Assembly (NCBI RefSeq): GCF_016741855.1
Contig: NZ_JAERRH010000010.1
Location: forward strand, 62,001-126,000
Length of the DNA stretch: 64,000 nt
Direction of reading: 5' to 3'
Origin: Streptomyces musisoli
GTDB taxonomy: Bacteria > Actinomycetota > Actinomycetes > Streptomycetales > Streptomycetaceae
Shown: piece by piece, positions 23,581-32,006 of the stretch
Layout: every line of letters begins with the position of its first letter
How positions within the stretch are numbered: the first letter of the stretch is position 1
The notes under the pieces: model-generated
Told to the model about the DNA's origin: nothing
Seen by the model: only the letters and a program-made list of their open reading frames with translations
The model's database searches: none
Translations under genes and position numbers: made by a program

Positions 23581-25143
23581 CTACCGTCTCCGCCGGGCGG
23601 TGCCGAACAGGGAACGGGTGATCTCCCGGCCGAGCTGGGTGCCGACCGAGCGGGCCAGGGACTTGAACATCCCGCTGCCCACGACCTGTTCGACCAGGGA
23701 CGGCTCGTCCCGGGCCGCCGCCGTGGGCTTCGGTGTCCGCGCCGCTTCCGCCGGCCGGGCGGCGCCCAGCTTCTCGTACGCCGACTCCCGGTCCACAGCC
23801 TGTGCATAACGTGCGTGGAGCGGGGAGCCGCCGACCGCACGGTCCAGTTCGGCGGCGTCGAGCGGGCCCATCAGGGACTCCGGGGAGCGCAGCCGGGTGG
23901 CGGCGACCGGGGTCGGGGCGCCGGTCTCGCCGAGCACGGTCACCACGGCCTCGCCGGTGCCCAGGCCGGTGAGGAGTTCCTCCAGGTCGTACGCCGACCT
24001 GGGGAAGGTCCGCACGGTCGCCTTCAGGGCCTTCGCGTCGTCGGGGGTGAAGGCGCGCAGGGCGTGCTGGACGCGGTTGCCGAGCTGGCCGAGGACCTCG
24101 CCGGGCACGTCCTTCGGGGTCTGGGTGACGAAGAAGACGCCGACGCCCTTGGAGCGGATCAGCCGGACCGTCTGCGTGACGGAATCCAGGAACGCCTTGG
24201 AGGCGTCGTCGAACAGCAGGTGTGCCTCGTCGAAGAAGAACACCAGCTTGGGCTTGTCGGCGTCGCCGACCTCGGGCAGGTCGTGGAAGAGGTCGGCGAG
24301 CAGCCACATCAGGAAGGTGGAGAACAGCAGCGGTCTGTCCTGCACCGCCGGGAGTTCGAGGACCGAGACGATCCCCCGGCCGCCCTCACCCGTGCGCAGG
24401 AAGTCCGCCGTGTCGAACTCGGGCTCGCCGAAGAAGTCCGCCATGCCCTGCGCCTCGAAGGCCGTGAGCGAGCGCAGGATCACCCCCGCCGTGGCCGTGG
24501 ACAGTCCGCCGATGTTCCTCAGCTCGGCCTTGCCCTCGTCGGAGGTGAGGAAGGCGGCCACCGCCCTGAGGTCCTTGAGGTCGACCAGCTCGAGGCCCTT
24601 GGTGTCGGCGTAGTGGAAGATCAGGCCGAGGGACTGTTCCTGCGTCTGGTTCAGCCCGAGCACCTTCGCCAGCAGCACCGGGCCGAAGCTGGTGACGGTG
24701 GCCCGTACGGGAATGCCGTGGCCGAGACCGCCGAGCGCGAAGAACTCCGCCGGGCAGCCCGCCGGGGTCCACCGCTGGCCCACGTCGGCGGCCCGCCCGT
24801 CCACCCGGGCGTTCGGCTGCCCGGGGCGGGCGATGCCGGACAGGTCGCCCTTGATGTCCGCGAGGAACACCGGCACGCCCTGCGCCGACAGCTGCTCGGC
24901 GATCAGCTGGAGGGTCTTGGTCTTGCCGGTGCCGGTGGCGCCCGCGACCAGGCCGTGCCGGTTGAGCACGGTCAGCGGGATGCGGACCGGCGCGCCGGCG
25001 TGGCAGCGCCCGTCCCACAGGAGGGCGCCGAGGTCGAGCGCGGGGCCGGTGAAGGCGTAGCCGGAGGCGATCTCCTGGGCCGGGGCGGGCAGGCCGGCGG
25101 CCCTCTCGGGACCTGCGGGGGGCACGGTCTCGCTGTCGCTCAT
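23581..25143 (-). CDS. HerA-like P-loop ATPase (DUF853 family)
   Basis: This 520-aa protein has Walker A GATGTGKTKTLQLIAEQL at about 90, a Walker B region (KPKLVFFFDEAHLLFDD) and the arginine-bearing motif VGVFFVTQTPKDVPGEVL. It matches the DUF853/HerA-like family, related to the hexameric HerA translocase. A NurA partner is not nearby, and the family's role is unclear. The C-terminus ends GREITRSLFGTARRRR. It is divergent from the gene at 25257. Confidence 0.92.
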   Translation of the reverse strand: MSDSETVPPAGPERAAGLPAPAQEIASGYAFTGPALDLGALLWDGRCHAGAPVRIPLTVLNRHGLVAGATGTGKTKTLQLIAEQLSAQGVPVFLADIKGDLSGIARPGQPNARVDGRAADVGQRWTPAGCPAEFFALGGLGHGIPVRATVTSFGPVLLAKVLGLNQTQEQSLGLIFHYADTKGLELVDLKDLRAVAAFLTSDEGKAELRNIGGLSTATAGVILRSLTAFEAQGMADFFGEPEFDTADFLRTGEGGRGIVSVLELPAVQDRPLLFSTFLMWLLADLFHDLPEVGDADKPKLVFFFDEAHLLFDDASKAFLDSVTQTVRLIRSKGVGVFFVTQTPKDVPGEVLGQLGNRVQHALRAFTPDDAKALKATVRTFPRSAYDLEELLTGLGTGEAVVTVLGETGAPTPVAATRLRSPESLMGPLDAAELDRAVGGSPLHARYAQAVDRESAYEKLGAARPAEAARTPKPTAAARDEPSLVEQVVGSGMFKSLARSVGTQLGREITRSLFGTARRRR

Positions 25144-25256
25144 CTCCGGCCCCTGTTCCCGTAGTAGCCCATATGACCGTTTTGCTACGTCTTTTCAAGC
25201 GTCGCACTCCGCCGCCATGGCTGCGCCCGGAACGTCTTGACCGGTAGGCTTTCCGT

Positions 25257-25553
25257 GTGATCTTCAAGCGCATCGGAAACGGCCGGCCGTACCCCGACCA
25301 CGGCCGGGAAAGCACCCGGCAGTGGGCGGACGTCGCGCCGCGCCCGGTCCGCCTCGATCAGCTCGTGACGACCAAGCAGCAGCTCGATCTGGAGACCCTG
25401 CTGGCGGAGGACTCGACGTTCTACGGCGACCTCTTCGCGCACGTCGTGAAGTGGCAGGGCGACCTGTACCTGGAGGACGGGCTGCACCGCGCGGTCCGCG
25501 CCGCCCTCCAGCAGCGCCAGGTGCTGCACGCACGCGTGCTCGAACTCGACTGA
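25257..25553 (+). CDS. Conserved actinomycete hypothetical protein (98 aa)
   Basis: A short protein, MIFKRIGNGRPYPDHGRES to LVTTKQQLDLETLLAEDSTF and HVVKWQGDLYLEDGLHRAVRAAL, of a type I have seen widely conserved in Streptomyces without a known role. GTG at 25257. The next gene in the same direction is a LytR_C protein 98 bp on. Confidence 0.8.
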   Translation: MIFKRIGNGRPYPDHGRESTRQWADVAPRPVRLDQLVTTKQQLDLETLLAEDSTFYGDLFAHVVKWQGDLYLEDGLHRAVRAALQQRQVLHARVLELD

Positions 25554-25651
25554 CCCGGCGCGACACGGCCGTTGGCCCTTTCGGGTTCCGCTGAACGGCA
25601 TCGGCTGATCATCTGATAGGCATTGCCGCTCAGGCGCACTACGCTGCGTTC

Positions 25652-26287
25652 ATGAGCATGCTGACTCCCCCGGGCATGGGCGGCCAGTACCGGATCACGG
25701 GGGGCAAATACCCTCGGATGCGTCCGCCCCGCCGGCGCGGCAGGCGCGTGGCCGCCGTCGTCGCGTCCGTCGCCGTGCTCGGCCTGATCGGCTGGGGCAC
25801 CCTGCAGCTCATCGACGTCTTCACCGGGGGCGACAACCCGACGGTGACCGGCCGTACGGCGGACTGCCGGACCAAGACCGAGGCCGCCCCGGCGGTCCAG
25901 GTGAGGAACCTGCCGAAGCCCGGCCGGATCACCGTGAACGTCTACAACGCCACCCAGCGCACCGGGCTCGCCAAGAAGACCGCGGACGAACTGAAGAAGC
26001 GCGGCTTCCGGATCGGCGCCGTGGGCAACGCGACCAAGCAGTACGACCGGAAGGTCAAGGGCACCGGACTGCTCCTCGGCTCCCCCGCCGCGCAGGACAC
26101 CTCGCTGCGGGTGCTCGGCACGCAGCTCGCCGGTGCGCGGTCGCGCGCCGACGGCCGCAAGGGCGCCGACCTCGACCTGATCATCGGGGACGGCTTCACG
26201 GGCCTGACCCGGCAGACCGCCGCCGATCAGGCCCTGACGGCCCTGACGGCCCCGGCACCGACGGCGGTCACGAAGAAGAGCTGCTGA
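25652..26287 (+). CDS. LytR C-terminal-domain membrane protein
   Basis: The 211-aa protein has a basic N-terminus (RMRPPRRRGRR), one membrane span (VAAVVASVAVLGLIGWGTLQL) and an extracytoplasmic LytR_C domain (ITVNVYNATQRTGLAKKTADELKKRGF, LDLIIGDGFTGL). The LytR-CpsA-Psr catalytic domain is absent, so it may bind cell-wall polymer rather than transfer it. Confidence 0.88.
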   Translation: MSMLTPPGMGGQYRITGGKYPRMRPPRRRGRRVAAVVASVAVLGLIGWGTLQLIDVFTGGDNPTVTGRTADCRTKTEAAPAVQVRNLPKPGRITVNVYNATQRTGLAKKTADELKKRGFRIGAVGNATKQYDRKVKGTGLLLGSPAAQDTSLRVLGTQLAGARSRADGRKGADLDLIIGDGFTGLTRQTAADQALTALTAPAPTAVTKKSC

Positions 26288-26290
26288 CCG

Positions 26291-26309
26291 GCGCCCCCGT
26301 CAGGGGCGC
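26291..26309. terminator. Hairpin between convergent genes (LytR_C protein and upp)
   Basis: A 7-bp GC stem (gcgcccc / ggggcgc, loop cgtca) 4 nt past the LytR_C stop codon. It is short but positioned to end transcription from the left. Confidence 0.4.
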
Positions 26310-26437
26310 GCGGCTTCGTCGGCTCGGGGCTCCGCCGCATGGGCGCGGCCGGCCACACGGCACCCGCCGCGGCCGGCCGACGGGGAACGGACCCGCACCC
26401 GCGAACGGCGCGGTCCGCCCCCGGACGGGCGCGCGGA

Positions 26438-27073
26438 CTACTCCGCCGCCCCGTACAGCCGGTCTCCCGCGTCCCCCAGCCCCGGCACGATGTACCCGAG
26501 CTCGTTGAGGTGGTCGTCGACGGCCGCCGTGACGACCGTCACCGGCGTGCCCGCCAGCTCGCGCTCCATGAGCTCGACGCCCTCCGGGGCGGCGAGCAGC
26601 ACCACGGCCGTCACGTCGTCCGCGCCGCGCTTGATCAGCTCCTGGATCGCCGCGACCAGGGTGCCGCCGGTGGCCAGCATCGGGTCGAGGACGTACACCT
26701 GGCGGCCCGAGAGGTCCTCCGGCATGCGCGAGGCGTAGGTGGACGCCTGGAGCGTCTCCTCGTTGCGGATCATGCCCAGGAAGCCCACCTCGGCGGTCGG
26801 CAGCAGCCGGACCATGCCGTCCAGCATGCCGAGGCCGGCCCGCAGGATCGGCACCACCAGCGGGCGGGGGCGGGCGAGCTTGACGCCCGTGGTCCGGGCG
26901 ACCGGCGTGTTGATGTCGACGGCCTCGGTGCGCACGTCCCGCGTGGCCTCGTAGGCGAGCAGGGTGACGAGTTCGTCGGCGAGCCGCCGGAAGGTCGCGG
27001 AGTCGGTGCGCTGGTCGCGCAGCGTGGTGAGCTTGTGGGCGACCAGGGGGTGGTCGACGACATGGAGACGCAT
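26438..27073 (-). CDS. upp: Uracil phosphoribosyltransferase
   Basis: UPRTase makes UMP from uracil and PRPP in pyrimidine salvage. The 211-aa length fits the family. The PRPP-binding loop VLDPMLATGGTLVAAIQ, the uracil-binding C-terminal GLGDAGDRLYG and the LVVPILRAGLGMLDGM segment are intact. ATG at 27073 begins MRLHVVDHPLVAHKLT, the conserved opening. Confidence 0.97.
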   Translation of the reverse strand: MRLHVVDHPLVAHKLTTLRDQRTDSATFRRLADELVTLLAYEATRDVRTEAVDINTPVARTTGVKLARPRPLVVPILRAGLGMLDGMVRLLPTAEVGFLGMIRNEETLQASTYASRMPEDLSGRQVYVLDPMLATGGTLVAAIQELIKRGADDVTAVVLLAAPEGVELMERELAGTPVTVVTAAVDDHLNELGYIVPGLGDAGDRLYGAAE

Positions 27074-27168
27074 GCCCCTAACGGTACCTGCGTCACGCGT
27101 CACCCTCGCGCTGGCGTCAAACCGGCCATCCGGGGGAAAGTGGGAGGGACGGACTGGGGTGGTGTGAC

Positions 27169-27414
27169 GTGCCTGACCTGCCTGACCTCCCCGCGGACGC
27201 CTCCGGGCCCACCGCCGACACGGCCGGCCCCACGGGGAGGTCCGCGCGGAAGGATCCCGACAAACCCGAGAGCGAGGCCGAGCGCCGCCGGCGGCGCGCC
27301 CAGTTCCTGCGCGATCTCGCCGAGGCCCGGGAGCTGCGCGCCCGGGTGCAGCCCCGGCGCGCCAAGGCGGCCCGGCTTCGCCACGCGATGCGAATGAGGA
27401 CGTTCCGCTGGTAG
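27169..27414 (+). CDS. Small basic hypothetical protein (81 aa)
   Basis: The N-terminal half is acidic and Pro-rich (MPDLPDLPADAS); the C-terminal half is a very basic helix (SEAERRRRRAQFLRDLAEAR, LRHAMRMRTFRW). It may bind nucleic acid, but there is no recognised domain. The gene lies between upp (divergent) and the tadA-associated gene. GTG start. Confidence 0.6.
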   Translation: MPDLPDLPADASGPTADTAGPTGRSARKDPDKPESEAERRRRRAQFLRDLAEARELRARVQPRRAKAARLRHAMRMRTFRW

Positions 27415-27717
27415 CCCCGCGGAACCGTTCCCGGCGCGGAAGATCCACGTCCGCAGCGGTGTTGGGGACGTGGGCGTGCGTGAGCGCAGGGAAAAGCCGC
27501 GTACGATCCGCAGGTGGCGGCAATGAGTGCGCTGCTGAGCCGATCGCGCATCCGCGATCGAAACAGCCAGACACAGGGAGCCGAAGACGTCCCCTGGACG
27601 CCTTGTTTCTGCCACGATTCCGAGTGGGTGGGGCTCGGAGCCCAGGCTCTCCCCGCCCAAGTACCTCCGCCGGGGGGACCCCCAACCGGCACGCCTATGA
27701 CCAGTGGGAGAGTCACG

Positions 27718-28248
27718 GTGTACTTCGCCGCACTGCTCGCGCGCACCGAAGACGGGTGGGAAGCGAGCGACACAGAGCTGGACGATGTGGAGACCCTGTC
27801 GGATCTGGCCGACCTGGCCCGGGAAGCCTCTCCCGACGAGGACACGGTGCTCGTCCTGATCGAGCAGGAGGACTCCTGGTTCGGTGTCGTCCGGGTGGAC
27901 GGCGAGGACGACCCTCGCATCTACGTCTCGGACGCCGCCGCCGCCCAGCGCAGCGCGTACGGGGAGCTGCTGCTCACCGACGAACTGCTCGGCCGGGAGC
28001 CCGGCTCGGACGACGGCCCGGACCTGGACTCCCTGGACCTCGACGGCACGGAGGACGGCGAGTCCGAGGACGACGAGGAGGAGGGCGGCGGCGCCGACGC
28101 GGTGCCGCACAGCCCGGTGGGCGACAGCGAGATCCTGGAGGACCTCGGCATCAGCGAGAAGGAGCTGCGCGCCCTGGACGCCGAGGACGCGCTGGGCACG
28201 ATCGCCGAGGCGCTGGGCGCCTCGGAGGTGCTGGAGACCGTCCGCTGA
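27718..28248 (+). CDS. tRNA adenosine deaminase-associated protein
   Basis: The 176-aa acidic protein begins VYFAALLARTEDGWEASDTELDD and ends with a helix containing ILEDLGISEKELRALDAEDA. Proteins of this type sit directly upstream of tadA in Streptomyces and take their name from that position; the biochemistry is unknown. GTG 27718 is preferred because GGGAG lies 8 nt upstream; ATG 27697 is possible. A long Asp/Glu/Ser tract lies in the middle. Confidence 0.88.
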   Translation: MYFAALLARTEDGWEASDTELDDVETLSDLADLAREASPDEDTVLVLIEQEDSWFGVVRVDGEDDPRIYVSDAAAAQRSAYGELLLTDELLGREPGSDDGPDLDSLDLDGTEDGESEDDEEEGGGADAVPHSPVGDSEILEDLGISEKELRALDAEDALGTIAEALGASEVLETVR

Positions 28249-28307
28249 CCACGCCACGGGATCCGCGGGGCACGCCGGACCCGGTCCGGGACCCCTGGCG
28301 GAGCGCG

Positions 28308-28739
28308 ATGCGGCTCGCCCTGGACCAGGCCGGGCTGGCCGTCGGGGGCGGAGACGTCCCCGTCGGCGCCGTCGTGCTGTCCCCGGACGGCACGACGGTG
28401 CTCGGGGCCGGGCACAACGAACGCGAGGCCACCGGTGATCCCACGGCCCACGCGGAGGTCCTCGCGATCCGCCGGGCGGCGGCCGGGCTCGGGGAGTGGC
28501 GGCTGACCGGCTGCACGCTCGTCGTGACCCTGGAGCCGTGCACGATGTGCGCGGGCGCGCTCGTCCAGTCCCGGGTGGACCGGGTGGTCTACGGCGCCCG
28601 GGACGACAAGGCGGGCGCGGCCGGCTCCCTGTGGGACGTGGTGCGCGACCGCCGGCTCAACCACCGCCCCGAGGTCGTCGAGGGCGTTCTCGCGGCGGAG
28701 TGCGCCCGGCTCCTCACTGAGTTCTTCCGGGACCGCTGA
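28308..28739 (+). CDS. tadA: tRNA-specific adenosine deaminase (A34 to I34)
   Basis: TadA converts the wobble adenosine of tRNA-Arg(ACG) to inosine; the substrate tRNA is encoded at 60080-60152 in this window. The 143-aa protein has the zinc and catalytic motif HAE (48-50) and PCTMC (77-81, zinc ligands Cys78 and Cys81). ATG 28308 has GGAG about 6 nt upstream. It follows its associated gene by 59 bp. Confidence 0.95.
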   Translation: MRLALDQAGLAVGGGDVPVGAVVLSPDGTTVLGAGHNEREATGDPTAHAEVLAIRRAAAGLGEWRLTGCTLVVTLEPCTMCAGALVQSRVDRVVYGARDDKAGAAGSLWDVVRDRRLNHRPEVVEGVLAAECARLLTEFFRDR

Positions 28740-28807
28740 CGGGACCGCCCGACCGCAGCGGGATATCGATTTCGAACCATGCCCCACTGTGCTGTAGGGT
28801 CTCCCTC

Positions 28808-28892
28808 GGTAGCGTGTCCGAGCGGCCGAAGGAGCTCGCCTCGAAAGCGAGTGTGGCGCAAGTCACCGAGGGTTCAAATCCCTCCGCTACCG
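28808..28892 (+). tRNA. tRNA-Ser (anticodon CGA)
   Basis: Acceptor pairing ggtagcg (28808-28814) with cgctacc (28885-28891), anticodon CGA at 28842-28844 in a CTCGC/GCGAG stem, a long variable arm and T-loop GGTTCAAATCC. CCA is not encoded. Confidence 0.96.
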
Positions 28893-28898
28893 CTCACG

Positions 28899-28928
28899 GA
28901 AAGGCCCCGCCGACAGGCGGGGCCTTTC
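28899..28928 (+). terminator. Terminator after tRNA-Ser(CGA)
   Basis: A 13-bp stem (gaaaggccccgcc / ggcggggcctttc) with loop gaca starts 7 nt after the tRNA and ends in TTTC. Confidence 0.85.
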
Positions 28929-29059
28929 GTGCGCTCCGGGACGATGCGGACACAACGGCGCCGCGCCGACAGGCCGTTGGCGGTGGCGGAAGGCCCGAAG
29001 GTTACACTCGCGGCCGGCAGCAGGAGGCCCTCGGGGCACTGGGTACAGGGGAGGCCGCG

Positions 29060-29239
29060 GTGACGGTGAACGCCAAGAAGATCGCCGTGTACGTGCTCGT
29101 GGTCTTCGCGCTGTACGTGATCATCACCGACCCGGCCAAGGCGGCCGACTACGTCCAGATAGGCTTCGAGGGCATATCGGACGCGGCGAACGCCATCGGC
29201 GACTTCATGACCTGGGTCGCCAACGGAGGAAAGAGCTGA
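29060..29239 (+). CDS. Small single-span membrane protein (59 aa)
   Basis: GTG at 29060 follows GGGGAGG at good spacing. One membrane span (KIAVYVLVVFALYVIITDPA) precedes a short amphipathic tail (YVQIGFEGISDAANAIGDFM). Function unknown. The next gene, Dabb-family, begins 10 bp after the stop, suggesting one transcript. Confidence 0.75.
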   Translation: MTVNAKKIAVYVLVVFALYVIITDPAKAADYVQIGFEGISDAANAIGDFMTWVANGGKS

Positions 29240-29249
29240 GGTACACCGC

Positions 29250-29543
29250 ATGATCCGCCACCTGGTCCTCTTCAAGCTCAACGAGGGCGTCGAACGCGAC
29301 GATCCGCGGGTCGTGGCCGGCGTGGAAGCCTTCCGGGCCCTGGGCGACCGGATCGAGGAGCTGCGCTTCTGGGAGTGCGCCTGGAACATCAGCGACCGGC
29401 CGATCGCCTACGACTTCGCGATCAACTCGGCCGTCGAGGACGCCGACGCCCTCAAGCGCTACCTGGAGCACCCGGCTCACCAGGCGGGCGTCGGGCTGTG
29501 GCGCGAGTTCGCCACCTGGGTGATCGCCGACTACGAGATCTGA
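29250..29543 (+). CDS. Dabb-family (stress-responsive A/B barrel) protein
   Basis: The 97-aa protein begins MIRHLVLFKLNEGVERDD and ends EHPAHQAGVGLWREFATW, the pattern of the dimeric alpha/beta-barrel Dabb family. No catalytic assignment is possible from sequence. It is followed by a strong terminator. Confidence 0.9.
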   Translation: MIRHLVLFKLNEGVERDDPRVVAGVEAFRALGDRIEELRFWECAWNISDRPIAYDFAINSAVEDADALKRYLEHPAHQAGVGLWREFATWVIADYEI

Positions 29544-29560
29544 GCCCCGCACTCCCCGTG

Positions 29561-29585
29561 GCCCCCCGCCGTTCCGGCGGGGGGC
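29561..29585 (+). terminator. Terminator after the Dabb gene
   Basis: A 10-bp GC stem (gccccccgcc / ggcggggggc) with loop gttcc is followed by the U-rich run TTTCGTTCTTT, one of the best U-tracts in the window. Confidence 0.9.
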
Positions 29586-29718
29586 TTTCGTTCTTTATAC
29601 GCCCCAACTTGACAGAGTTTGACGACAACACGGTGTTATGCGGTGCTTGCACACAGTGCACATGTCTTGTGATGCTATGACCGCTTTTGACGGATGATGG
29701 GCGGACGAAGAGGTGGCG

Positions 29719-30555
29719 TTGACCGTGTCGGCCAGTACTGCGCCGCCTCAGGACGAGGCGGCAGCCCCGAGCCCGCCCGCCCCCGAGAAGCGCCGCGGTG
29801 CGGACACCCGGGCACTGACCCAGGTGCTGTTCACCGAGCTGAAGCAGCTCACCCCGGGCACGCCGGAGCACAACCGGGTACGGGGAGCGCTGATCGAGGC
29901 GAACCTCCCGCTCGTACGCTACGCCGCCGCCCGCTTCCGCTCCCGCAACGAGCCGATGGAGGACGTCATCCAGGTCGGCACCATCGGCCTGATCAACGCC
30001 ATCGACCGTTTCGACCCGGACCGGGGCGTGCAGTTCCCGACCTTCGCGATGCCCACCGTGGTCGGCGAGATCAAGCGCTACTTCCGCGACAACGTCCGCA
30101 CGGTCCACGTCCCGCGCCGGCTGCACGAGCTGTGGGTCCAGGTCAACAGCGCGACCGAGGACCTGACCACGCTCTACGGCCGCTCACCGTCCACCGCGGA
30201 GATCGCCGACCGGCTCCGGATCAGCGAGGACGAGGTGCTCAGCTGCATCGAGGCGGGGCGCTCCTACCACGCCACCTCGCTGGAGGCCGCCCAGGAGGGC
30301 GACGGACTGCCCGGCCTGCTGGACCGGATCGGCTACGAGGACCCGGCCCTGGACGGCGTCGAACACCGCGACCTGGTCCGCCATCTCCTCGTCCAACTCC
30401 CCGAACGAGAACAGCGAATCCTTCTCCTGCGCTACTACAGCAATCTCACCCAGTCGCAGATCAGCGCGGAACTCGGCGTCTCCCAGATGCATGTCTCGCG
30501 ACTACTCGCCCGTAGCTTTCAGCGGCTGCGCTCCGCGAATCGGATCGACGCATAG
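29719..30555 (+). CDS. sigF: SigB-family RNA polymerase sigma factor, sigF-like
   Basis: A sigma factor of the SigB/SigF group. Region 2 is VRYAAARFRSRNEPMEDVIQ with FPTFAMPTVVGEIKRYFRD, region 3 VPRRLHELWVQVNSATEDLT, and region 4 LPEREQRILLLRYYSNLTQSQISAELGVS. I prefer TTG 29719, spaced 5 nt from AAGAGG; GTG 29713 and GTG 29725 are alternatives. No anti-sigma gene is adjacent. The sigF name rests on its place before a second close paralogue and next to upp/tadA, as I recall from S. coelicolor, where SigF acts in spore maturation. Confidence 0.85.
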   Translation: MTVSASTAPPQDEAAAPSPPAPEKRRGADTRALTQVLFTELKQLTPGTPEHNRVRGALIEANLPLVRYAAARFRSRNEPMEDVIQVGTIGLINAIDRFDPDRGVQFPTFAMPTVVGEIKRYFRDNVRTVHVPRRLHELWVQVNSATEDLTTLYGRSPSTAEIADRLRISEDEVLSCIEAGRSYHATSLEAAQEGDGLPGLLDRIGYEDPALDGVEHRDLVRHLLVQLPEREQRILLLRYYSNLTQSQISAELGVSQMHVSRLLARSFQRLRSANRIDA

Positions 30556-30764
30556 CCCACCGGCATTGCGGGCGCCGAACCGGAGCACACAAGGCGTTCG
30601 GCCGGTGCATGGCGGGCGCACGGAAGCACGACCCGAACAGCGCTGCATCGCAAACCCGAGCGAGTGGTAACCGGCGCGAGCGAATCGCTCACCAGGGCGG
30701 ATGCCGACAGTTGTGGACCGAATAGCCGTCAGACCCCTTCTCTCCAGGGGCGATTCACATCTTG

Positions 30765-30801
30765 CATGTCGACATGTCGGTACAGCGCGTTGCCGACATG
30801 T
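30765..30801. promoter_or_regulatory. Nested inverted repeats upstream of the sigN-like gene
   Basis: CATGTCGACATG (30765-30776) is a perfect 12-bp palindrome. It overlaps an inverted repeat of ACATGTCGG (30772-30780) and CCGACATGT (30793-30801) with a 12-nt spacer. A hairpin or operator is likely. Confidence 0.6.
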
Positions 30802-30820
30802 GACATTCTGCGGGAAGCGC

Positions 30821-30847
30821 GTTTGCCGGGGCTCCGGCTCCGGTATT
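30821..30847 (+). promoter_or_regulatory. Candidate SigB-family promoter of the sigN-like gene
   Basis: GTTTGC, a 15-nt spacer and GGTATT resemble the GTTT - GGGTAT/C elements used by Streptomyces SigB-family sigma factors. It lies about 70 bp before the ATG, which would suit autoregulation or control by a paralogue. Confidence 0.5.
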
Positions 30848-30914
30848 CAGGTGAAGGCTGCGTTGCTCGAAAGAGGACGCCGCCGCGACCGTCCCGCGAC
30901 CCAAAGGGGGTGGC

Positions 30915-31856
30915 ATGTCCGCAGACCAGGGCAGCTCGAAGGTGCTGACGCCCACGATGAGCGAGGCAGCGCCCAAGGAGCTCGACGCTCTCGACGTCCT
31001 CGACGGCTTCGAGGGCGTCACGGCCCTCGAAGCCGTGCCGTCCCCGGCCGCCGGCCCGGCCGCCGAAGCCCTCCCGGCGCCGCAGACCACGGCGAACCTC
31101 GACACCCGCACGCTGTCCCGGTCTCTGTTCCTGCGCCTGGCCGCGCTGGACGAGGACAGCCCCGAGCGGGCCTACGTCCGGGACACCCTGATCGAGCTGA
31201 ACCTGCCGCTGGTCCGGTACGCGGCCGCGCGCTTCCGCTCCCGCAACGAGCCGATGGAGGACATCGTCCAGGTCGGCACCATCGGCCTGATCAAGGCGAT
31301 CGACCGGTTCGACTGCGAACGGGGCGTGGAGTTCCCGACCTTCGCGATGCCCACCGTGGTCGGCGAGATCAAGCGGTTCTTCCGCGACACCTCCTGGTCC
31401 GTGCGCGTCCCGCGCCGCCTCCAGGAGCTGCGCCTGGCCCTCACCAAGGCCAGCGACGAGCTGTCCCAGAAGCTGGACCGCTCCCCCACGGTGACGGAGC
31501 TGGCCGCCGTGCTCGGCGTCTCCGAGGAGGACGTGGTCGACGGCCTCGCGGTCGGCAACGCCTACACCGCCTCCTCCCTCGACTCGCCGGCCCCCGAGGA
31601 CGACGGCGGCGAGGGCTCCCTGGCCGACCGGCTCGGCTACGAGGACGCGGCCCTGGAGGGCGTGGAGTACCGCGAGTCCCTCAAGCCCCTGCTGGCCAAA
31701 CTCCCGCCCCGGGAACGCCGGATCATCATGCTGCGCTTCTTCGCCAACATGACCCAGTCGCAGATCGGCGAGGAGGTCGGCATCTCCCAGATGCACGTCT
31801 CCCGGCTGCTGACCCGGACACTGGCCCAGCTGCGCGAGGGTCTGATCTCCGACTGA
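30915..31856 (+). CDS. sigN: SigB-family RNA polymerase sigma factor, sigN-like
   Basis: A 313-aa sigma factor with a 75-residue N-terminal extension rich in Ala, Leu, Asp and Pro, then the same region 2 (VRYAAARFRSRNEPMEDIVQ), region 3 and region 4 (MTQSQIGEEVGISQMHVSRL) as its neighbour. The two proteins are very similar through region 2, which points to an old duplication. ATG 30915 lies behind a GGGGGTGG ribosome site. The name sigN is taken from remembered S. coelicolor gene order; SigN acts in aerial hyphae there. Confidence 0.85.
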   Translation: MSADQGSSKVLTPTMSEAAPKELDALDVLDGFEGVTALEAVPSPAAGPAAEALPAPQTTANLDTRTLSRSLFLRLAALDEDSPERAYVRDTLIELNLPLVRYAAARFRSRNEPMEDIVQVGTIGLIKAIDRFDCERGVEFPTFAMPTVVGEIKRFFRDTSWSVRVPRRLQELRLALTKASDELSQKLDRSPTVTELAAVLGVSEEDVVDGLAVGNAYTASSLDSPAPEDDGGEGSLADRLGYEDAALEGVEYRESLKPLLAKLPPRERRIIMLRFFANMTQSQIGEEVGISQMHVSRLLTRTLAQLREGLISD

Positions 31857-32006
31857 CCACCCCGCCGGGAGTGCCGGCCCCCGGCACTGCCGCGCCGTCG
31901 GCCTCCGCCGCATCGCGGCGGCCGGTCGCACCGCCCCGCACCCCTGAAGGGACGCCGTCCGCGCAGCGGCATTCCCATCTGACGGAGTGTCAGCCACCAT
32001 GGCGGG

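Larger units (their letters stand above)
30556..30914. other. 359-bp intergenic region between the two sigma genes
   Basis: It holds the CATGTCGACATG palindrome and ACATGTCGG / CCGACATGT inverted repeat (30765-30801), a candidate SigB-type promoter (30821-30847) and a purine-rich AAAGGGGGTGG ribosome site before the next gene. No further coding region is supported. Confidence 0.7.

Noticed and set aside
29609..29642. A vegetative promoter for the sigF-like gene starting at TTGACA
   Set aside because: No acceptable -10 element occurs at 16-19 nt; TTATGC lies 22 nt away, so the call would be weak.
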